Source: Streptosporangium carneum
GTDB lineage: Bacteria > Actinomycetota > Actinomycetes > Streptosporangiales > Streptosporangiaceae
Reading direction: 5' to 3'
NCBI RefSeq assembly: GCF_027922005.1
Contig: NZ_BSEV01000001.1
Location: forward strand, 893,638 to 957,637
Length of the DNA: 64,000 nt
The position numbers and the translations under genes are program-made. This document shows positions 8,402-17,803 of the stretch, in pieces. The notes under the pieces were generated by a model. The model saw nothing but the letters and a program-made list of their open reading frames with translations. It was not told the DNA's origin and did not search any database. Within the stretch, counting starts at the first letter, position 1. The number at the start of each line of letters is the position of its first letter.

Positions 8402-9096
8402 TACGCCGACCGCCTCGCCGTCTCGAAGTAGTCCTCAAGCCGCCCCCGCACCGCCACACGGGCGCGGTGCAGAAGGACCCGCTGGTTGGCCGCGGAGATC
8501 TCCAGGATCTCGCACACCTCCTCCGAGGTGCACCCCTCGACGTCGCGGAGGGTGATGACAGCACGCTGTCTCGGGGGAAGCTCAGCCAGGGCCGCCGCGA
8601 TCAGACCGCGCACCTCGGCGGCCAGCACCTCGCCCTCGGGGGTCGACCAGGCCGTGGGGACGTTCTTCCAGTGCCCGGGGAACGGGTCGTCCGCGCTCTG
8701 GAAACACGCGGGGTCGACGGACGGCTCCTCCCTGTGCTCGAAGGCGCTGCTCCACGGGACCGTGCGGTTCTCGCGCACGCCCCGTTTCCTGGCCGTGTTG
8801 ACCAGGATGCGGTAGACCCAGGTCTTGACCGATGAGCGGCCCTCGAAGCCGTCTATCCCTCTGATCACCGCCAGCCAGGTGTCCTGCACGACCTCTTCGG
8901 CCGAGTCGTTCGTCGAGACGTGGGAGCGGGCCAGCCACAGCATCCCTCGCGACCAGGTGTCCAGCAGCGCCGCGAACATCGACTCGTCTCCGGCGCGCAG
9001 GGCCGCGACGACGACGTCGTCAGGGGGGAGCCTACTGCCCGTGAAGGACTCCACGATCGCCTCCTCGCGGTCGGACATCTGGGATATCCGTGTCAC
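8401..9096 (-). CDS. ECF (group 4) RNA polymerase sigma factor
   Basis: The 231-residue protein has sigma region 2 (LARSHVSTNDSAEEVVQDTW, then FEGRSSVKTWVYRILVNTAR, which covers the -10 recognition helix). It has region 4 with a helix-turn-helix (LPPRQRAVITLRDVEGCTSEEVCEI then QRVLLHRAR). Regions 1 and 3 are absent, as expected for the group. A 40-residue linker separates regions 2 and 4. The start is non-ATG. Coupling to a ZAS anti-sigma gene suggests response to a redox or envelope cue; the regulon is unknown. Confidence 0.88.
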   Translation of the reverse strand: MTRISQMSDREEAIVESFTGSRLPPDDVVVAALRAGDESMFAALLDTWSRGMLWLARSHVSTNDSAEEVVQDTWLAVIRGIDGFEGRSSVKTWVYRILVNTARKRGVRENRTVPWSSAFEHREEPSVDPACFQSADDPFPGHWKNVPTAWSTPEGEVLAAEVRGLIAAALAELPPRQRAVITLRDVEGCTSEEVCEILEISAANQRVLLHRARVAVRGRLEDYFETARRSA

Positions 9097-9315
9097 AGGG
9101 ACGCTCCTCCGCTCCTCGCGGGCCCGGAGACGTCTGGATCATCGTGGTGTGTCCTCTCCGATGAGACGCTCGCTGAGCGCTGTCGGCCCGAGGATGAGGA
9201 TTCCCGTCCTGAAATGAGCCGACACCTCCTCCTTCGCCTCCGGGCGTGTGGGCGGTTGCCGCCTTCCGTTCGCACAGTTCCCGCACCGGCCCGTTCGTTA
9301 CACCGATCGGGCCTT

Positions 9316-9942
9316 TCACGCTTCGGGAAGTTTCAGCATGCGGTCGAGCAGCTGGTGGAGGTGGGCCTGGAGGCGGGGCTTCGTCTTGGGGTTGTCGGGG
9401 TCGGGCGGGTCGGGAGGGGCGAGGGCCTCGCCGTGGAGGAAGCCGTACACGCTCCAGACCAGCGTCCGCACCATCAGGTCCGCGTCGATGCCGTCGTCGA
9501 TGAAGCCGTCCCTGGCCGCCGAGCGCAGCGCGTCCCGGGTGAGGTTGATGAGCGGGACCGCGTACCTCTGTTCGAGGTCGGGGATGTCGGCGGCGTCGCC
9601 GAGCCAGCGATGCATCCACAGCGCGGGGATCTGCGGGTTGGACAGGCACAGATCCAGGTAACGGTCGACGAGGGTGTACAGGGCCGAGGCGACCCCGGCG
9701 GGGTCGCGGGCGGGAAGCGCCGCCAGAGCGCCCTCGACGACGGCGCGCTGGGCCAGGCTGGCGCGTTCGATGACGGAGAGGTAGAGGTCGCGTTTGTCAC
9801 CGAAGGTGTCGTGTATCCATTCGACGTCGTATCCCATGGCCTCCGCCAACCCCTGCAGGGTTGTGCCGTCGTAGCCGAACGCGGCGAAAAGCCGGGTCGC
9901 GAAATCTATGACCGCTTCGCTCTGCTGCTCCTCCGCAGAAGT
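9316..9942 (-). CDS. TetR/AcrR-family transcriptional regulator
   Basis: This 208-residue protein has an N-terminal TetR DNA-binding domain: AVIDFATRLFAAFGYDGTTLQGLAEAMGYDVEWIHDTFGDKRDLYLSV, in which TLQGLAEAMG is the HTH and the Y..F..K..L end is diagnostic. A ligand-binding helical domain follows (YLDLCLSNPQIPALWMHRWL). The C-terminus is Pro-rich. The start ATG at 9942 has AAGGAC upstream; an in-frame TTG at 9957 is less likely. Neighbouring genes give no clear target; auto-repression is a family norm only. Confidence 0.82.
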   Translation of the reverse strand, partial: TSAEEQQSEAVIDFATRLFAAFGYDGTTLQGLAEAMGYDVEWIHDTFGDKRDLYLSVIERASLAQRAVVEGALAALPARDPAGVASALYTLVDRYLDLCLSNPQIPALWMHRWLGDAADIPDLEQRYAVPLINLTRDALRSAARDGFIDDGIDADLMVRTLVWSVYGFLHGEALAPPDPPDPDNPKTKPRLQAHLHQLLDRMLKLPEA

Positions 9943-10098
9943 CATGGTTCGATTCAAGTCCTTGACACTGGTGGAGCTAGCTAAGCGCTGGTTTTGGCGT
10001 GGTCAAACCTGTGTGCGCAATGTCCCGGCCTGGGCTGATCGGTCGTTCCCGGGAGGAGCAGGGCGGGGCCGTAAGGACTGTTTCCCGGCACGGGTCGT

Positions 10099-10283
10099 GA
10101 CGGCCGCGCCGGGTGGATCACCGCGAGGGTCGTGACGGCCGCGCCGGGTGGATCACCGTGCCGGTCGTGACGGTCACGCCGGGTGCGTCACGACAGCCGT
10201 GCCGTGTAGGTCACGACGGCCGTGCCGTGTAGGTCACGACGGCCGTGCCGTGTAGGTCATGACGGCCGTGCCGTGTAGGTCAT
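10099..10283. repeat. Tandem array: two 35-base units then five 23-base units
   Basis: Two 35-base units (10099-10133, 10134-10168) are followed by 23-base units at 10169-10191, 10192-10214, 10215-10237, 10238-10260 and 10261-10283. The last four differ by only one or two bases; their core is gccgtgtaggtca. The 35-base unit equals a 23-base unit plus 12 bases. The last copies lie inside the 3' end of the RibD-like reductase gene on the minus strand and supply its stop codon. Confidence 0.9.
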
Positions 10284-10832
10284 GACGGCCGCGCCGCTCC
10301 CGAAGACACGGCTGTCGGCCAGCTCGAACTGCGTGGGGGCGAACCCCCCGGCGAACAGGGGGATCCCCGACCCGACGATGACCGGGTACACCTTCACGAT
10401 CAGCTCGTCGATCTCGGGCAGCAGCGTTCCCGCGAGCCGCGCCCCACCGGCGAGCCAGATCCCCTTGCCGTCCTGCCGTTTCAGCTCCCTGACCGCCGCG
10501 ACCGGGTCGCCGGAGACGATCCGGACCGCCGGGTCGGGGGCCTCGGTGACGCTCCCCGAGACCACGTACTGCCGCAGGTGCCCGTACGGGCTGGTGATCC
10601 CCTCCCGCAGCGCGGGGTCGTAGGTCGCGCGCCCCATCACGACGGTGTCGAAGCGCGTGGTCGGCGGGTCGATCCCGATCGCCTTCCGCACGTGCGTCGG
10701 AACGGCGTCCGCGTACTCGGCGAGGATGTGTTCGAGGATGTCGTCGCCCATGGGGAAGAAGTCGACGGAGCCGTCAGGGCCCGCGATGAAGCCGTCGATG
10801 GACGACCCCACGTAGTAGACGAGCTTTCGCAT
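10257..10832 (-). CDS. RibD C-terminal/dihydrofolate reductase-like protein
   Basis: This 191-residue NADPH-dependent reductase-fold protein opens MRKLVYYVGSSIDGFIAGPDGS, the hallmark of this family. VVMGRATYDP, GKGIWLAGGARLAGTLL (nucleotide-binding loop) and IPLFAG follow in the usual order. The substrate is unknown; homologues are widespread and mostly uncharacterised. The final residues VMTYTARPS and the TGA stop are encoded by a 23-base tandem repeat; relatives commonly end shortly after a similar Val/Leu-Thr-Tyr strand. It has no operon partner. Confidence 0.85.
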   Translation of the reverse strand: MRKLVYYVGSSIDGFIAGPDGSVDFFPMGDDILEHILAEYADAVPTHVRKAIGIDPPTTRFDTVVMGRATYDPALREGITSPYGHLRQYVVSGSVTEAPDPAVRIVSGDPVAAVRELKRQDGKGIWLAGGARLAGTLLPEIDELIVKVYPVIVGSGIPLFAGGFAPTQFELADSRVFGSGAAVMTYTARPS

Positions 10833-10903
10833 CCGGTCCTCCTCGTGTGGCGGCGGGCGCGCCGAACCCCGCCTCTGACCACTCCATTTATAGTGCTCCT
10901 TCC

Positions 10904-13345
10904 TCAGCGGGGAGGACGACCGGGGCCGGGCGGACCGGACGCGCGAGGGGCCGCTGACCGGCCGGGCGCTCCGCTGCGGCCCTGGCTCCGGGCCGCGCGC
11001 CGTACGGGCACCCGCAGCGCGGCGGTCAGCCGCCGGCGGCGGGGAAGGGCGGCTCGCAACCGGGACCGTACGGCGTCCGCCAGGGCCCAGGCGCGGTCGC
11101 CGTCCTCGGCGGTCGCCGCGTGGGAGCCGTACAACGCCCTGTCGACGACCTCGGCCAGGTCGTGCGCGGCGTCGGTGACGGCGGGGAACCTCTCCGCCGC
11201 GCCGGTGGCGACCTCACCGCCGGTGGCCGCCGCGGTGGAGGGGAGACCGGCCTCCGCGTACCGGTCCAGGGTGTCCCGCCAGGCTCCGACCACCCGTTCC
11301 AGCGGATCCGCGGCCCGGCGTCGCCGCGCGCGAAGCGCCGCCTTGGACAGCGGTACGGCGGCGGCAGAGGAGACCAGGACCGCCCCCGCCGCGAGCCACA
11401 GCGGCCACCACCGCCACGGCGAGGCGGGCGGGGACGCGGGGGAACGCCTGGCGGGTGTGCGTTCCCGTCTCTCGTCCCCGGTGTCCGCGGGGTCCCGCTC
11501 CTGGGCGCTCTGTTCTTCGGGAGAACGCGAGCCGGGGTCGTCGGGGCGTCGCTCGCCGTCCCGCGCCGGGGTGGGGAAGAACGGCGCCCAGCCCGATTCG
11601 GCGAACCGCACCTCGGCCCAGGCGTCGACGTCGCGTCCGGAGATCCGGTACCTGCCCTCCTGCCCCGGCTTCTCGGAGCGGAAGCCGACCGCGACGCGGA
11701 CGTCGTATCCCAGGGCCCTCGCCATCGCCGCGAACGCGGAGGTGTACTGCTCCGCCGTGCCGCGGCGCTCCTCGAGGAGGCGGTTGATCTGGAAGAGGCC
11801 GTGACCGCTGGGCGCGTCGGGGCCCGTGGCCACCGTGAAGCCGCCGTTCTCGGCGAAGTGGTCGGACAGGCGGCGCAACGCGCCGTAGTCGCGCCGGTCG
11901 CCCGTGATCTCCCTGGCCCTGGCGGTGAGCTCCCTGACCGCGGACTCCCCGGAGGCCCTGTCACTGGCGGGGTCGGCGGCGGGGACGGCGGGGGAGTCGG
12001 TCTCCAGCACGGCCCCGTCGACGACGGGTACGGCGCTGCGGACGGTGTACTCGGCCGGTGTGGACCGATCCTCGGGGAAGACGACGTCGCCGCTCTCACG
12101 GTCGACGCCGAGACCGCTCACCGACACCTCGACGGGGCGTCCGCTGGAGACGACCCAGCTCACCGGGCCCGCCTTCTCGACCCGCACCCGCTCCTGCGCC
12201 GTCTCGCTCCGGCCGTCCTCTTTCGGCGCGGGCAGCAGCGTGCCCGCGCGCCAGTAGGCGGCGGCGCTCGTCCAGTAGACGCCGTCGAACTCCGTGAGGG
12301 TGGCGTAGCGCAACCGGAGGGGCCGTGCGGCGGAGGTCACGCTCAGGATCATCGGGAGCCTGCCGTTGAGCAGGGCGGGAAACTGCGTCAGGGGGCTGGT
12401 GGCCTGCCGGGGGACGACCGGCCTGCCGACCAGGTCCCGGGCGTCCACCGGGCTCCGCTGCCCGGAGAGGGCCAGCAGCCCGGGGCCCGCGAGGCTCGTC
12501 GCCACCGCGACGGCGACGAACAGGACGGGAGCCAGGGCCGTCGGTCGCGCCCACGGCGCTCGGCCGCCGGACCCCCGGGACGTCCCCTTCCCTCCGGCCG
12601 CCTCGCCCGTCGCGGCCCCGGAGGCCTTCGCGTCTTTCGCGCCTTCGGCCGTCGCGTCGTCGGGGGCCGGAACCGTCGCGACGACCCCGGAGCGCCCCAG
12701 CCGAGCCCGTACGGCGAGCAGCGCCCCGCACGACAGCGCGACGGCGGGCGCGAGCCAGGCCGCGCCACTGGACGGCGCCGCGACGGCGAGCCCGGCGCCC
12801 GTCGCCAGCAGCGGCGACGGCATCGACCACGCGGCCGACCTCCCGCGCAGGGCGGGCTCGACGGCGCCCAGTGTGGCGAGCCCGGTGACGAGCACGACGA
12901 AGGCCAGCTCGGGCCCGGACGGGTCGGCGGGCGGCGCCGAGGTGAGCAGCCTGCGCGGGCCGTCGAGAACCGCCGACGGCACGGCCAGTCCCAGATAGGC
13001 GGCCAGCAGCGCCGCCGCGACCGTGACGCGGGTGACGGGGGCGACGCGGGTGGCCGAGGCGAGCACGAGGCACGCGGCGGCGGTCACCAGACAGGCCCCC
13101 GCGACGGGCAGCGCGTAGCGGGGATCGGCGAGCGCCTCGGCCGGGGTGCGCGCGAACGCCCCGGCGAACGCGACGGCGGGGGCGAGGCCGAGCAGCACGG
13201 CCACGACGGCGGGGACGGCGTCGGTGCGGGTGCGGGTGCGGGTGCGGGTGCGGGGGCGGATGTCGGTGTGGGTGCCGGTGCCGGTGTGGACGTCGGTGTG
13301 GGTGCGGACGTCGGTGTGGGGGGCGGGCCGGGGGGCAGAAGTCAT
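10904..13345 (-). CDS. TgpA-type transglutaminase-like membrane protein, catalytic residues missing
   Basis: The 813-residue protein has an Arg/Thr dipeptide-repeat head (residues 12-42, encoded by a GGTGCG hexamer run near 13224-13256), about six hydrophobic helices, then an extracytoplasmic transglutaminase-like core, one more TM (WRWWPLWLAAGAVLVSS) and a DUF4129-like tail. In the core the usual GYCEQ is GTAEQ (near residue 530), the DAHAW histidine is Asp (DVDAWAEV, near 577) and FDPTP is FFPTP (near 589). All three catalytic positions are therefore changed. The start at 13345 gives an ATGA overlap with the DUF58 gene; the frame is open much further upstream but overlaps that gene. MoxR-DUF58-transglutaminase triads are common in actinobacteria and of unknown role. 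Confidence 0.85.
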   Translation of the reverse strand: MTSAPRPAPHTDVRTHTDVHTGTGTHTDIRPRTRTRTRTRTDAVPAVVAVLLGLAPAVAFAGAFARTPAEALADPRYALPVAGACLVTAAACLVLASATRVAPVTRVTVAAALLAAYLGLAVPSAVLDGPRRLLTSAPPADPSGPELAFVVLVTGLATLGAVEPALRGRSAAWSMPSPLLATGAGLAVAAPSSGAAWLAPAVALSCGALLAVRARLGRSGVVATVPAPDDATAEGAKDAKASGAATGEAAGGKGTSRGSGGRAPWARPTALAPVLFVAVAVATSLAGPGLLALSGQRSPVDARDLVGRPVVPRQATSPLTQFPALLNGRLPMILSVTSAARPLRLRYATLTEFDGVYWTSAAAYWRAGTLLPAPKEDGRSETAQERVRVEKAGPVSWVVSSGRPVEVSVSGLGVDRESGDVVFPEDRSTPAEYTVRSAVPVVDGAVLETDSPAVPAADPASDRASGESAVRELTARAREITGDRRDYGALRRLSDHFAENGGFTVATGPDAPSGHGLFQINRLLEERRGTAEQYTSAFAAMARALGYDVRVAVGFRSEKPGQEGRYRISGRDVDAWAEVRFAESGWAPFFPTPARDGERRPDDPGSRSPEEQSAQERDPADTGDERRERTPARRSPASPPASPWRWWPLWLAAGAVLVSSAAAVPLSKAALRARRRRAADPLERVVGAWRDTLDRYAEAGLPSTAAATGGEVATGAAERFPAVTDAAHDLAEVVDRALYGSHAATAEDGDRAWALADAVRSRLRAALPRRRRLTAALRVPVRRAARSQGRSGAPGRSAAPRASGPPGPGRPPR

Positions 13346-14643
13346 CTCCGGCCTCCCGCGAGGCCGCCGAGCCTGTTCAGCGCCGTGACCGCCTGCGCCC
13401 CCGACGCGGCGCGGAGCACCGACACCCCCGCGCGGCCGGTCACCGTGGGGGAACCCACGGCGGCGGACAGCTGCACGACCGTCGTCGCCGCCCGGTGCCG
13501 GGCGGCGGGGAGCAGGGACACCAGGGCGTCGTCCGCGCCGGTCACCACGACCAGGGAGGCGTTCCCCGCGACCCGCCTGACCAGCGAGACCAGCGCGGCG
13601 AGGTCGTGCTCCTCGGTGCGGCGCACCGCCGCGAGCCGGTCCATCGGCCCCCTGCCCCCGGCCAGGGCGACCTCGCCCCCGTTCTCCCCGAGGACGGTCA
13701 GGGCGGCGGCCCGACTTCCCCTGCCCGCCGCCGTGACCAGCGAGGCCGCGACCTCGACCGCCTCCTCGAACTCGTCGGCGGACAGCACCGCCGCGCGGGT
13801 GTCGACGACGACGGCGGCGGTCGGCTCGGCCGTGTCGACCCGCTCCCGCACGATGAGGCTGCCGCTCCTGGCGGTCGACCGCCAGTGGATCTGCCGGGGG
13901 TCGTCTCCCGGCCGGTACTCGCGCAGCGACGCGAACGTGGTCGTTCCCCGGGGCGCGCGGTCGTCCAGGGGGCCTTCGACGTCGGGGGCGCTCCCGACCG
14001 CCGAGGGACGCAGCGGGTGGACTCTCGGGCGCACCCACAGCCGGGCCGGGGAGCCTGCCCGCTCGGTGCGCCGGGCGAGCCCGAGAGGGTCGCGTCGTTC
14101 GAGCAGGAGGGGGCCGAGGGTCAGCAGCCCCCGCCTGGGCGTGGCCAGCGCGTACTCGACGCGGGCCGTCGCCCCGGGGGCGAGCGGGGGCACGGCGACG
14201 CGCGACGGGGCCCCGTCGACCAGGTCCTTCACCTCGACCCAGCCGGTCGGCAGCCGCCCGGCGTTGCGTATCTCCAGGTCCGCGACGGCCCCCGTGTTCA
14301 CGGTGACCCGATCCGGGGTCACCGTGCGGCGTCCGCCGAGCCGTACGGGGACGGAGACGAGCACGACGGCGAGGACGACCACCGCCTGCGCGGCCGCTCC
14401 CACCCCCGCCAGGCCCGGGTAGCCGCCCGCCAGCCCGGCGGCGAGCAGTACGGCTCCGCCGAGCGTCACGGCCGTGCCGGTGCCGCTGAGCCGGGGAGCG
14501 TTCGCGAGCCTCCCCGGCGCCCCCACGGGACGCCGGTTCCGGCCTGGGCCCGCGAGTGTGCCGACCCGGCGGAGGCCGGGCCGGGCGGGCGTCCTCGCCG
14601 GGTCCTCGCCCCGGCCGGAACCGGAACGCCAGAGCGTTCTCAC
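13342..14643 (-). CDS. DUF58 domain protein (vWA-like), MoxR partner
   Basis: The 433-residue protein has two N-terminal hydrophobic helices (TAVTLGGAVLLAAGLAGG and AQAVVVLAVVLVSVPV). The DUF58 signature LREYRPGDDPRQIHWRSTARSGSLIVRE follows near residue 235, then a vWA-like region beginning TAAVVVDTRAA. DUF58 proteins are usually encoded next to MoxR ATPases and are thought to work with them in chaperone-like assembly of metal enzymes or envelope complexes. The GTG start at 14643 overlaps the MoxR stop (GTGA), and the gene overlaps the transglutaminase-like gene by ATGA. Confidence 0.85.
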   Translation of the reverse strand: MRTLWRSGSGRGEDPARTPARPGLRRVGTLAGPGRNRRPVGAPGRLANAPRLSGTGTAVTLGGAVLLAAGLAGGYPGLAGVGAAAQAVVVLAVVLVSVPVRLGGRRTVTPDRVTVNTGAVADLEIRNAGRLPTGWVEVKDLVDGAPSRVAVPPLAPGATARVEYALATPRRGLLTLGPLLLERRDPLGLARRTERAGSPARLWVRPRVHPLRPSAVGSAPDVEGPLDDRAPRGTTTFASLREYRPGDDPRQIHWRSTARSGSLIVRERVDTAEPTAAVVVDTRAAVLSADEFEEAVEVAASLVTAAGRGSRAAALTVLGENGGEVALAGGRGPMDRLAAVRRTEEHDLAALVSLVRRVAGNASLVVVTGADDALVSLLPAARHRAATTVVQLSAAVGSPTVTGRAGVSVLRAASGAQAVTALNRLGGLAGGRR

Positions 14644-15626
14644 CGTGCCCCGGTCATCGTGGGGACGGGAACGGCGGCCAGCACCTCGCGCAGCACGTCG
14701 GCGGCGAGCAGGCCGTCGATCTCGGCCTGCGCGTCCAGGATCAACCGGTGTGCCAGGGCGGGCTCGGCCACCGCCTTCACGTCGTCGGGGACGACGTAAC
14801 CCCGGTTGGAGCAGGCCGCCCACGCCTGCGCGGCGCTCACCAGCGCGAGGCTGCCACGCGGGCTGACGCCCAGGTGGAGGCGGGGATGCGAGCGGGTGCT
14901 CTCGGCGATGCGCGCCACGTACTCGGCCACCGCGTCCGCCACGTGGATCCGGCTGACGTATTCGATCATCCAGCGGATCTGGTCCACCTTGGCGACCGGC
15001 CTGAGCGGGGGCGGCGCGCCCGCCCGCGCCCGGTTGACCAGGATGTCGCGCTCGGCGGCGACGTCGGGGTAGCCGATCGCGACGCGCAGCAGGAAACGGT
15101 CGAGTTGCGCCTCGGGCAGCCGGTAGGTGCCCTCAAGGTCGACCGGGTTCTGCGTGGCGACCACCAGGAAGGGGGTCGGCACGGGATGGCTGCGCCCGTC
15201 GATCGTGACCTGACGCTCCTCCATCACCTCCAGGAGCGCCGACTGCGTCTTCGGCGACGCCCGGTTGATCTCGTCGGCGAGCACGACGTGCGCGAAGGCG
15301 GGCCCCGGGCGGAAGTCGAACGTTCCCGACTGCTGGTCGTAGACGGTGGTGCCGGTGATGTCCGAGGGCAGCAGGTCGGGGGTGAACTGGATCCGGTTCC
15401 AGCTCGCGTCGACGGAGGTGGCGACGGCCTTGGCGAGGGTCGTCTTGCCGACCCCGGGGACGTCCTCGACCAGGAGATGACCGCCCGCGAAAAGGCAGGT
15501 CAGGGCGAGTCGAACGGCCTGTGGCTTGCCGGAGAGGGCCTGTTCGACGTTGGCGCGGACGGCCGCGTATCCGGCGGCGAAGTAGGCCGCCGCGTCCGTG
15601 CCGGTCTCCGTCGCACTGCTGGACAT
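14640..15626 (-). CDS. MoxR-family AAA+ ATPase
   Basis: This 328-residue AAA+ chaperone-type ATPase has Walker A VEDVPGVGKTTLAKA, Walker B VVLADEINRASPKTQSALLEVMEE, sensor 1 VVATQNPVDLEGTYRLPEAQLDRF, and arginine-finger region FLLRVAIGYP. This order and the EINRA motif are diagnostic of MoxR. The start ATG at 15626 (MSSSATETG) is preferred to the longer open frame, which would cross into the kinase gene. It sits between the Ser/Thr kinase gene and the DUF58 gene on one transcript. Confidence 0.9.
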   Translation of the reverse strand: MSSSATETGTDAAAYFAAGYAAVRANVEQALSGKPQAVRLALTCLFAGGHLLVEDVPGVGKTTLAKAVATSVDASWNRIQFTPDLLPSDITGTTVYDQQSGTFDFRPGPAFAHVVLADEINRASPKTQSALLEVMEERQVTIDGRSHPVPTPFLVVATQNPVDLEGTYRLPEAQLDRFLLRVAIGYPDVAAERDILVNRARAGAPPPLRPVAKVDQIRWMIEYVSRIHVADAVAEYVARIAESTRSHPRLHLGVSPRGSLALVSAAQAWAACSNRGYVVPDDVKAVAEPALAHRLILDAQAEIDGLLAADVLREVLAAVPVPTMTGAR

Positions 15627-15682
15627 CTCGTCTCCGCGGGTCGTTGTCGTCGTCGGGGTCACTGTCGGGGTCACTGCCGGGA

Positions 15683-17803
15683 TCACTGTCGCCGGCTGGT
15701 CGTCGGGCGTCCGTCGGCCACCCGGCAGGCGGGTCTGGGCCTGGCGGGCGCGGGCCTGTCGGTCCTGACCAGCGCCCAGACCTCGAAGCAGTACCGGGAA
15801 CGGCGATCCAGGCCGGGCACGAGGTAGGAGGGGCCCTGGTCGGCTCTCAACTGCGCGAGCTGCCTCCTGCCCCGGTACACGACGTAGGACACGAAGCCGG
15901 GCATCTCCGAGACGTCGCTGAAGTCGAGACGGATGGTGCCCGCGTCCGGGCTGGTCACCGTCACCGGCAGGTAGTACTGCCGGTAGCCGAGGCTCGGAGA
16001 CGGGGAGGGGGAGGCCGGTGCGGCGGAAGGCCGAGACCCGCCGAACCACAGTCCCGCCCCGACGGCCACCGCCAGCAGGGCCGCCAGACCGCCCGTCACG
16101 GGCCACAGCCACGAGCGCCGCGCGACCCGCGCCTCCGCGGGCGCGTCGGGCACCGGCACGGTCGCCCCACTGGTCGGCAGCGACTCGGCGTGCGCTTCCG
16201 GGAGCCTCCTCGCCACCTCGGCGGGACTGCCTGTCTCGGCGGGGCTCCCCGCCGAGGGCGCGACTCCGGCGAGGGTCCCCAGATACGGCGGAGCCCCGGG
16301 AACGGGCGAGCCGTACGGCGGTTCACCGGGGGAGGCGGGGGCGCGTGGCGGTTCACCGGGCGGGACGGGGGCGTACGGCGGGGCGGCGGCCCCGGCGGAC
16401 CGGTACGGGGGTGGCGGGGGCAGCGGCGGCGGCGCCCCCGAGGGCAGGTCGGCGGGGTGAGGGGACGCGGGGCGGCCGGTCACGCCGTCCGTGTGCGAGG
16501 CGAAGGGCAGATCGGGTGGCGGGCCGACCGCGGGACCCGGGTACGGGGCGAAGGGCAGATCGGGCGGCGGGCCGACCGCGGGACCCGGGTACGGGGCGAA
16601 GGGAGTGCCGGACGCAGGGGCGACCCCGTGGTCCGGGATCGCGTGACCTGGGAGAGGCGGGATCGCGTGACCTGGGAGAGGAACGAAGGATCCGCCGGAT
16701 GCCGGGCGGGCCGCATGATTCGGAAGGGAGGCGGGGGATCCGCCGGACGCGGGACCGGCCGTGCGGCCGGGGGGCGAGGCGGGTAATCGGGCGGCCAGCA
16801 GGGCGAACCGCTCGGCGACCTCCCCCGCTCCCGGGCGGTCCTGCGGCCGCTTCGCCAGGCAGGAGCGGATGAGCTCCCACACCGCCTCGTCGAGCCCTCC
16901 GGGACGGAGGGGTTCGTCCTCCAGGTGGGCGCGCATCAGGGCCACCGGGTTGTCCCCGGTGAAGGGCCTGTGCCCGGCGAACAGCTCGTAGGCGGTGACT
17001 CCCAGCGCGTACACGTCGGCGGGCGCGCCCGTCGGTCGTTTCTGCGCGGCCTCGGGAGCGAGATACGCCTGGGTGCCGACCACCTGTGAGACGTGGGTGA
17101 GCGCCTGGCCGTCGGCGATCAGGGCGACCCCGAAGTCGGTCAGCCGGGCCCAGGGCCTGCCGCCAGGCCAGGTGACGAGAACGTTCTCCGGTTTGACGTC
17201 GCGGTGCACGACACCGGCCGCGTGGATCGCGGCCAGTGCCTCGGAGACCTGGCCGAGCAGCATCGCGGCCAGGGCGGGGGTGAACGCTCCCCGCGCCGCG
17301 GCGGCCCGCAGGTTCTCCCCTTCCACGAGCTCCATGACGATGGCCATGGTGACGCCCTCCGCGACGTGGTCGTAGACCGGCACCAGATGGGGGTGGCGCA
17401 CCGCCTGCTGTGCCGTGCGCTCACGCAGGAACCGGTTGACCGCGTCCTGCTGGGAGGCGTGGTGCTCGTGGAGCAGTTTGACGGCGACGGGATGGCCGTC
17501 GGCGTGGCGGCGTCCCCGCCACACCACGCCCGCCGCGCCCCTGCCGATGATCTCCTCCAGCAGGTAGCCGCTGCCCACCGCCAGTGGTCCGCCGCTTCCC
17601 TGGGATCCCCTTCGGGACGACGTCGGCGGTTGGACCGCGGGGAACGTCGGCGGCGAGGTGGGCAGCTCGGCCGGATCGGTGTCCAAAACGCTCGGGGTCT
17701 CCCAGGAGAGGCTGCGTTGCGTGCGTGACACTGGCCGGGGACGGGATCCCCGTGGCGCTGCCGTCGTACTATAGCCGTCCAAAGTCGGTGTAACCGGGCT
17801 CAT
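15683..17803 (-). CDS. Membrane Ser/Thr protein kinase with extracellular Fn3-like domain
   Basis: The 706-residue Hanks-type kinase shows the Gly-rich loop [11 protein letters not shown], catalytic Lys109 in [24 protein letters not shown] and APEA. A Pro-rich linker of over 200 residues contains near-identical duplicated [16 protein letters not shown] stretches. One TM helix follows ([21 protein letters not shown]), then an outside domain of about 100 residues resembling fibronectin type III. The ATG overlaps the eccC stop (ATGA). The FHA modules in EccC and in the nearby FHA-HTH protein are natural readers of its phosphothreonine products; that link is inference from gene context. Confidence 0.88.
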   Translation of the reverse strand: MSPVTPTLDGYSTTAAPRGSRPRPVSRTQRSLSWETPSVLDTDPAELPTSPPTFPAVQPPTSSRRGSQGSGGPLAVGSGYLLEEIIGRGAAGVVWRGRRHADGHPVAVKLLHEHHASQQDAVNRFLRERTAQQAVRHPHLVPVYDHVAEGVTMAIVMELVEGENLRAAAARGAFTPALAAMLLGQVSEALAAIHAAGVVHRDVKPENVLVTWPGGRPWARLTDFGVALIADGQALTHVSQVVGTQAYLAPEAAQKRPTGAPADVYALGVTAYELFAGHRPFTGDNPVALMRAHLEDEPLRPGGLDEAVWELIRSCLAKRPQDRPGAGEVAERFALLAARLPASPPGRTAGPASGGSPASLPNHAARPASGGSFVPLPGHAIPPLPGHAIPDHGVAPASGTPFAPYPGPAVGPPPDLPFAPYPGPAVGPPPDLPFASHTDGVTGRPASPHPADLPSGAPPPLPPPPPYRSAGAAAPPYAPVPPGEPPRAPASPGEPPYGSPVPGAPPYLGTLAGVAPSAGSPAETGSPAEVARRLPEAHAESLPTSGATVPVPDAPAEARVARRSWLWPVTGGLAALLAVAVGAGLWFGGSRPSAAPASPSPSPSLGYRQYYLPVTVTSPDAGTIRLDFSDVSEMPGFVSYVVYRGRRQLAQLRADQGPSYLVPGLDRRSRYCFEVWALVRTDRPAPARPRPACRVADGRPTTSRRQ

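Noticed and set aside
10099-10283. Tandem repeats considered as a CRISPR array
   Set aside because: Units are directly adjacent with no unique spacers of constant length, and no cas gene is present.
11120-14422. A 1100-codon plus-strand open frame opposite the transglutaminase and DUF58 genes
   Set aside because: Low-complexity Arg/Gly translation without any family; the minus strand has clear domains.
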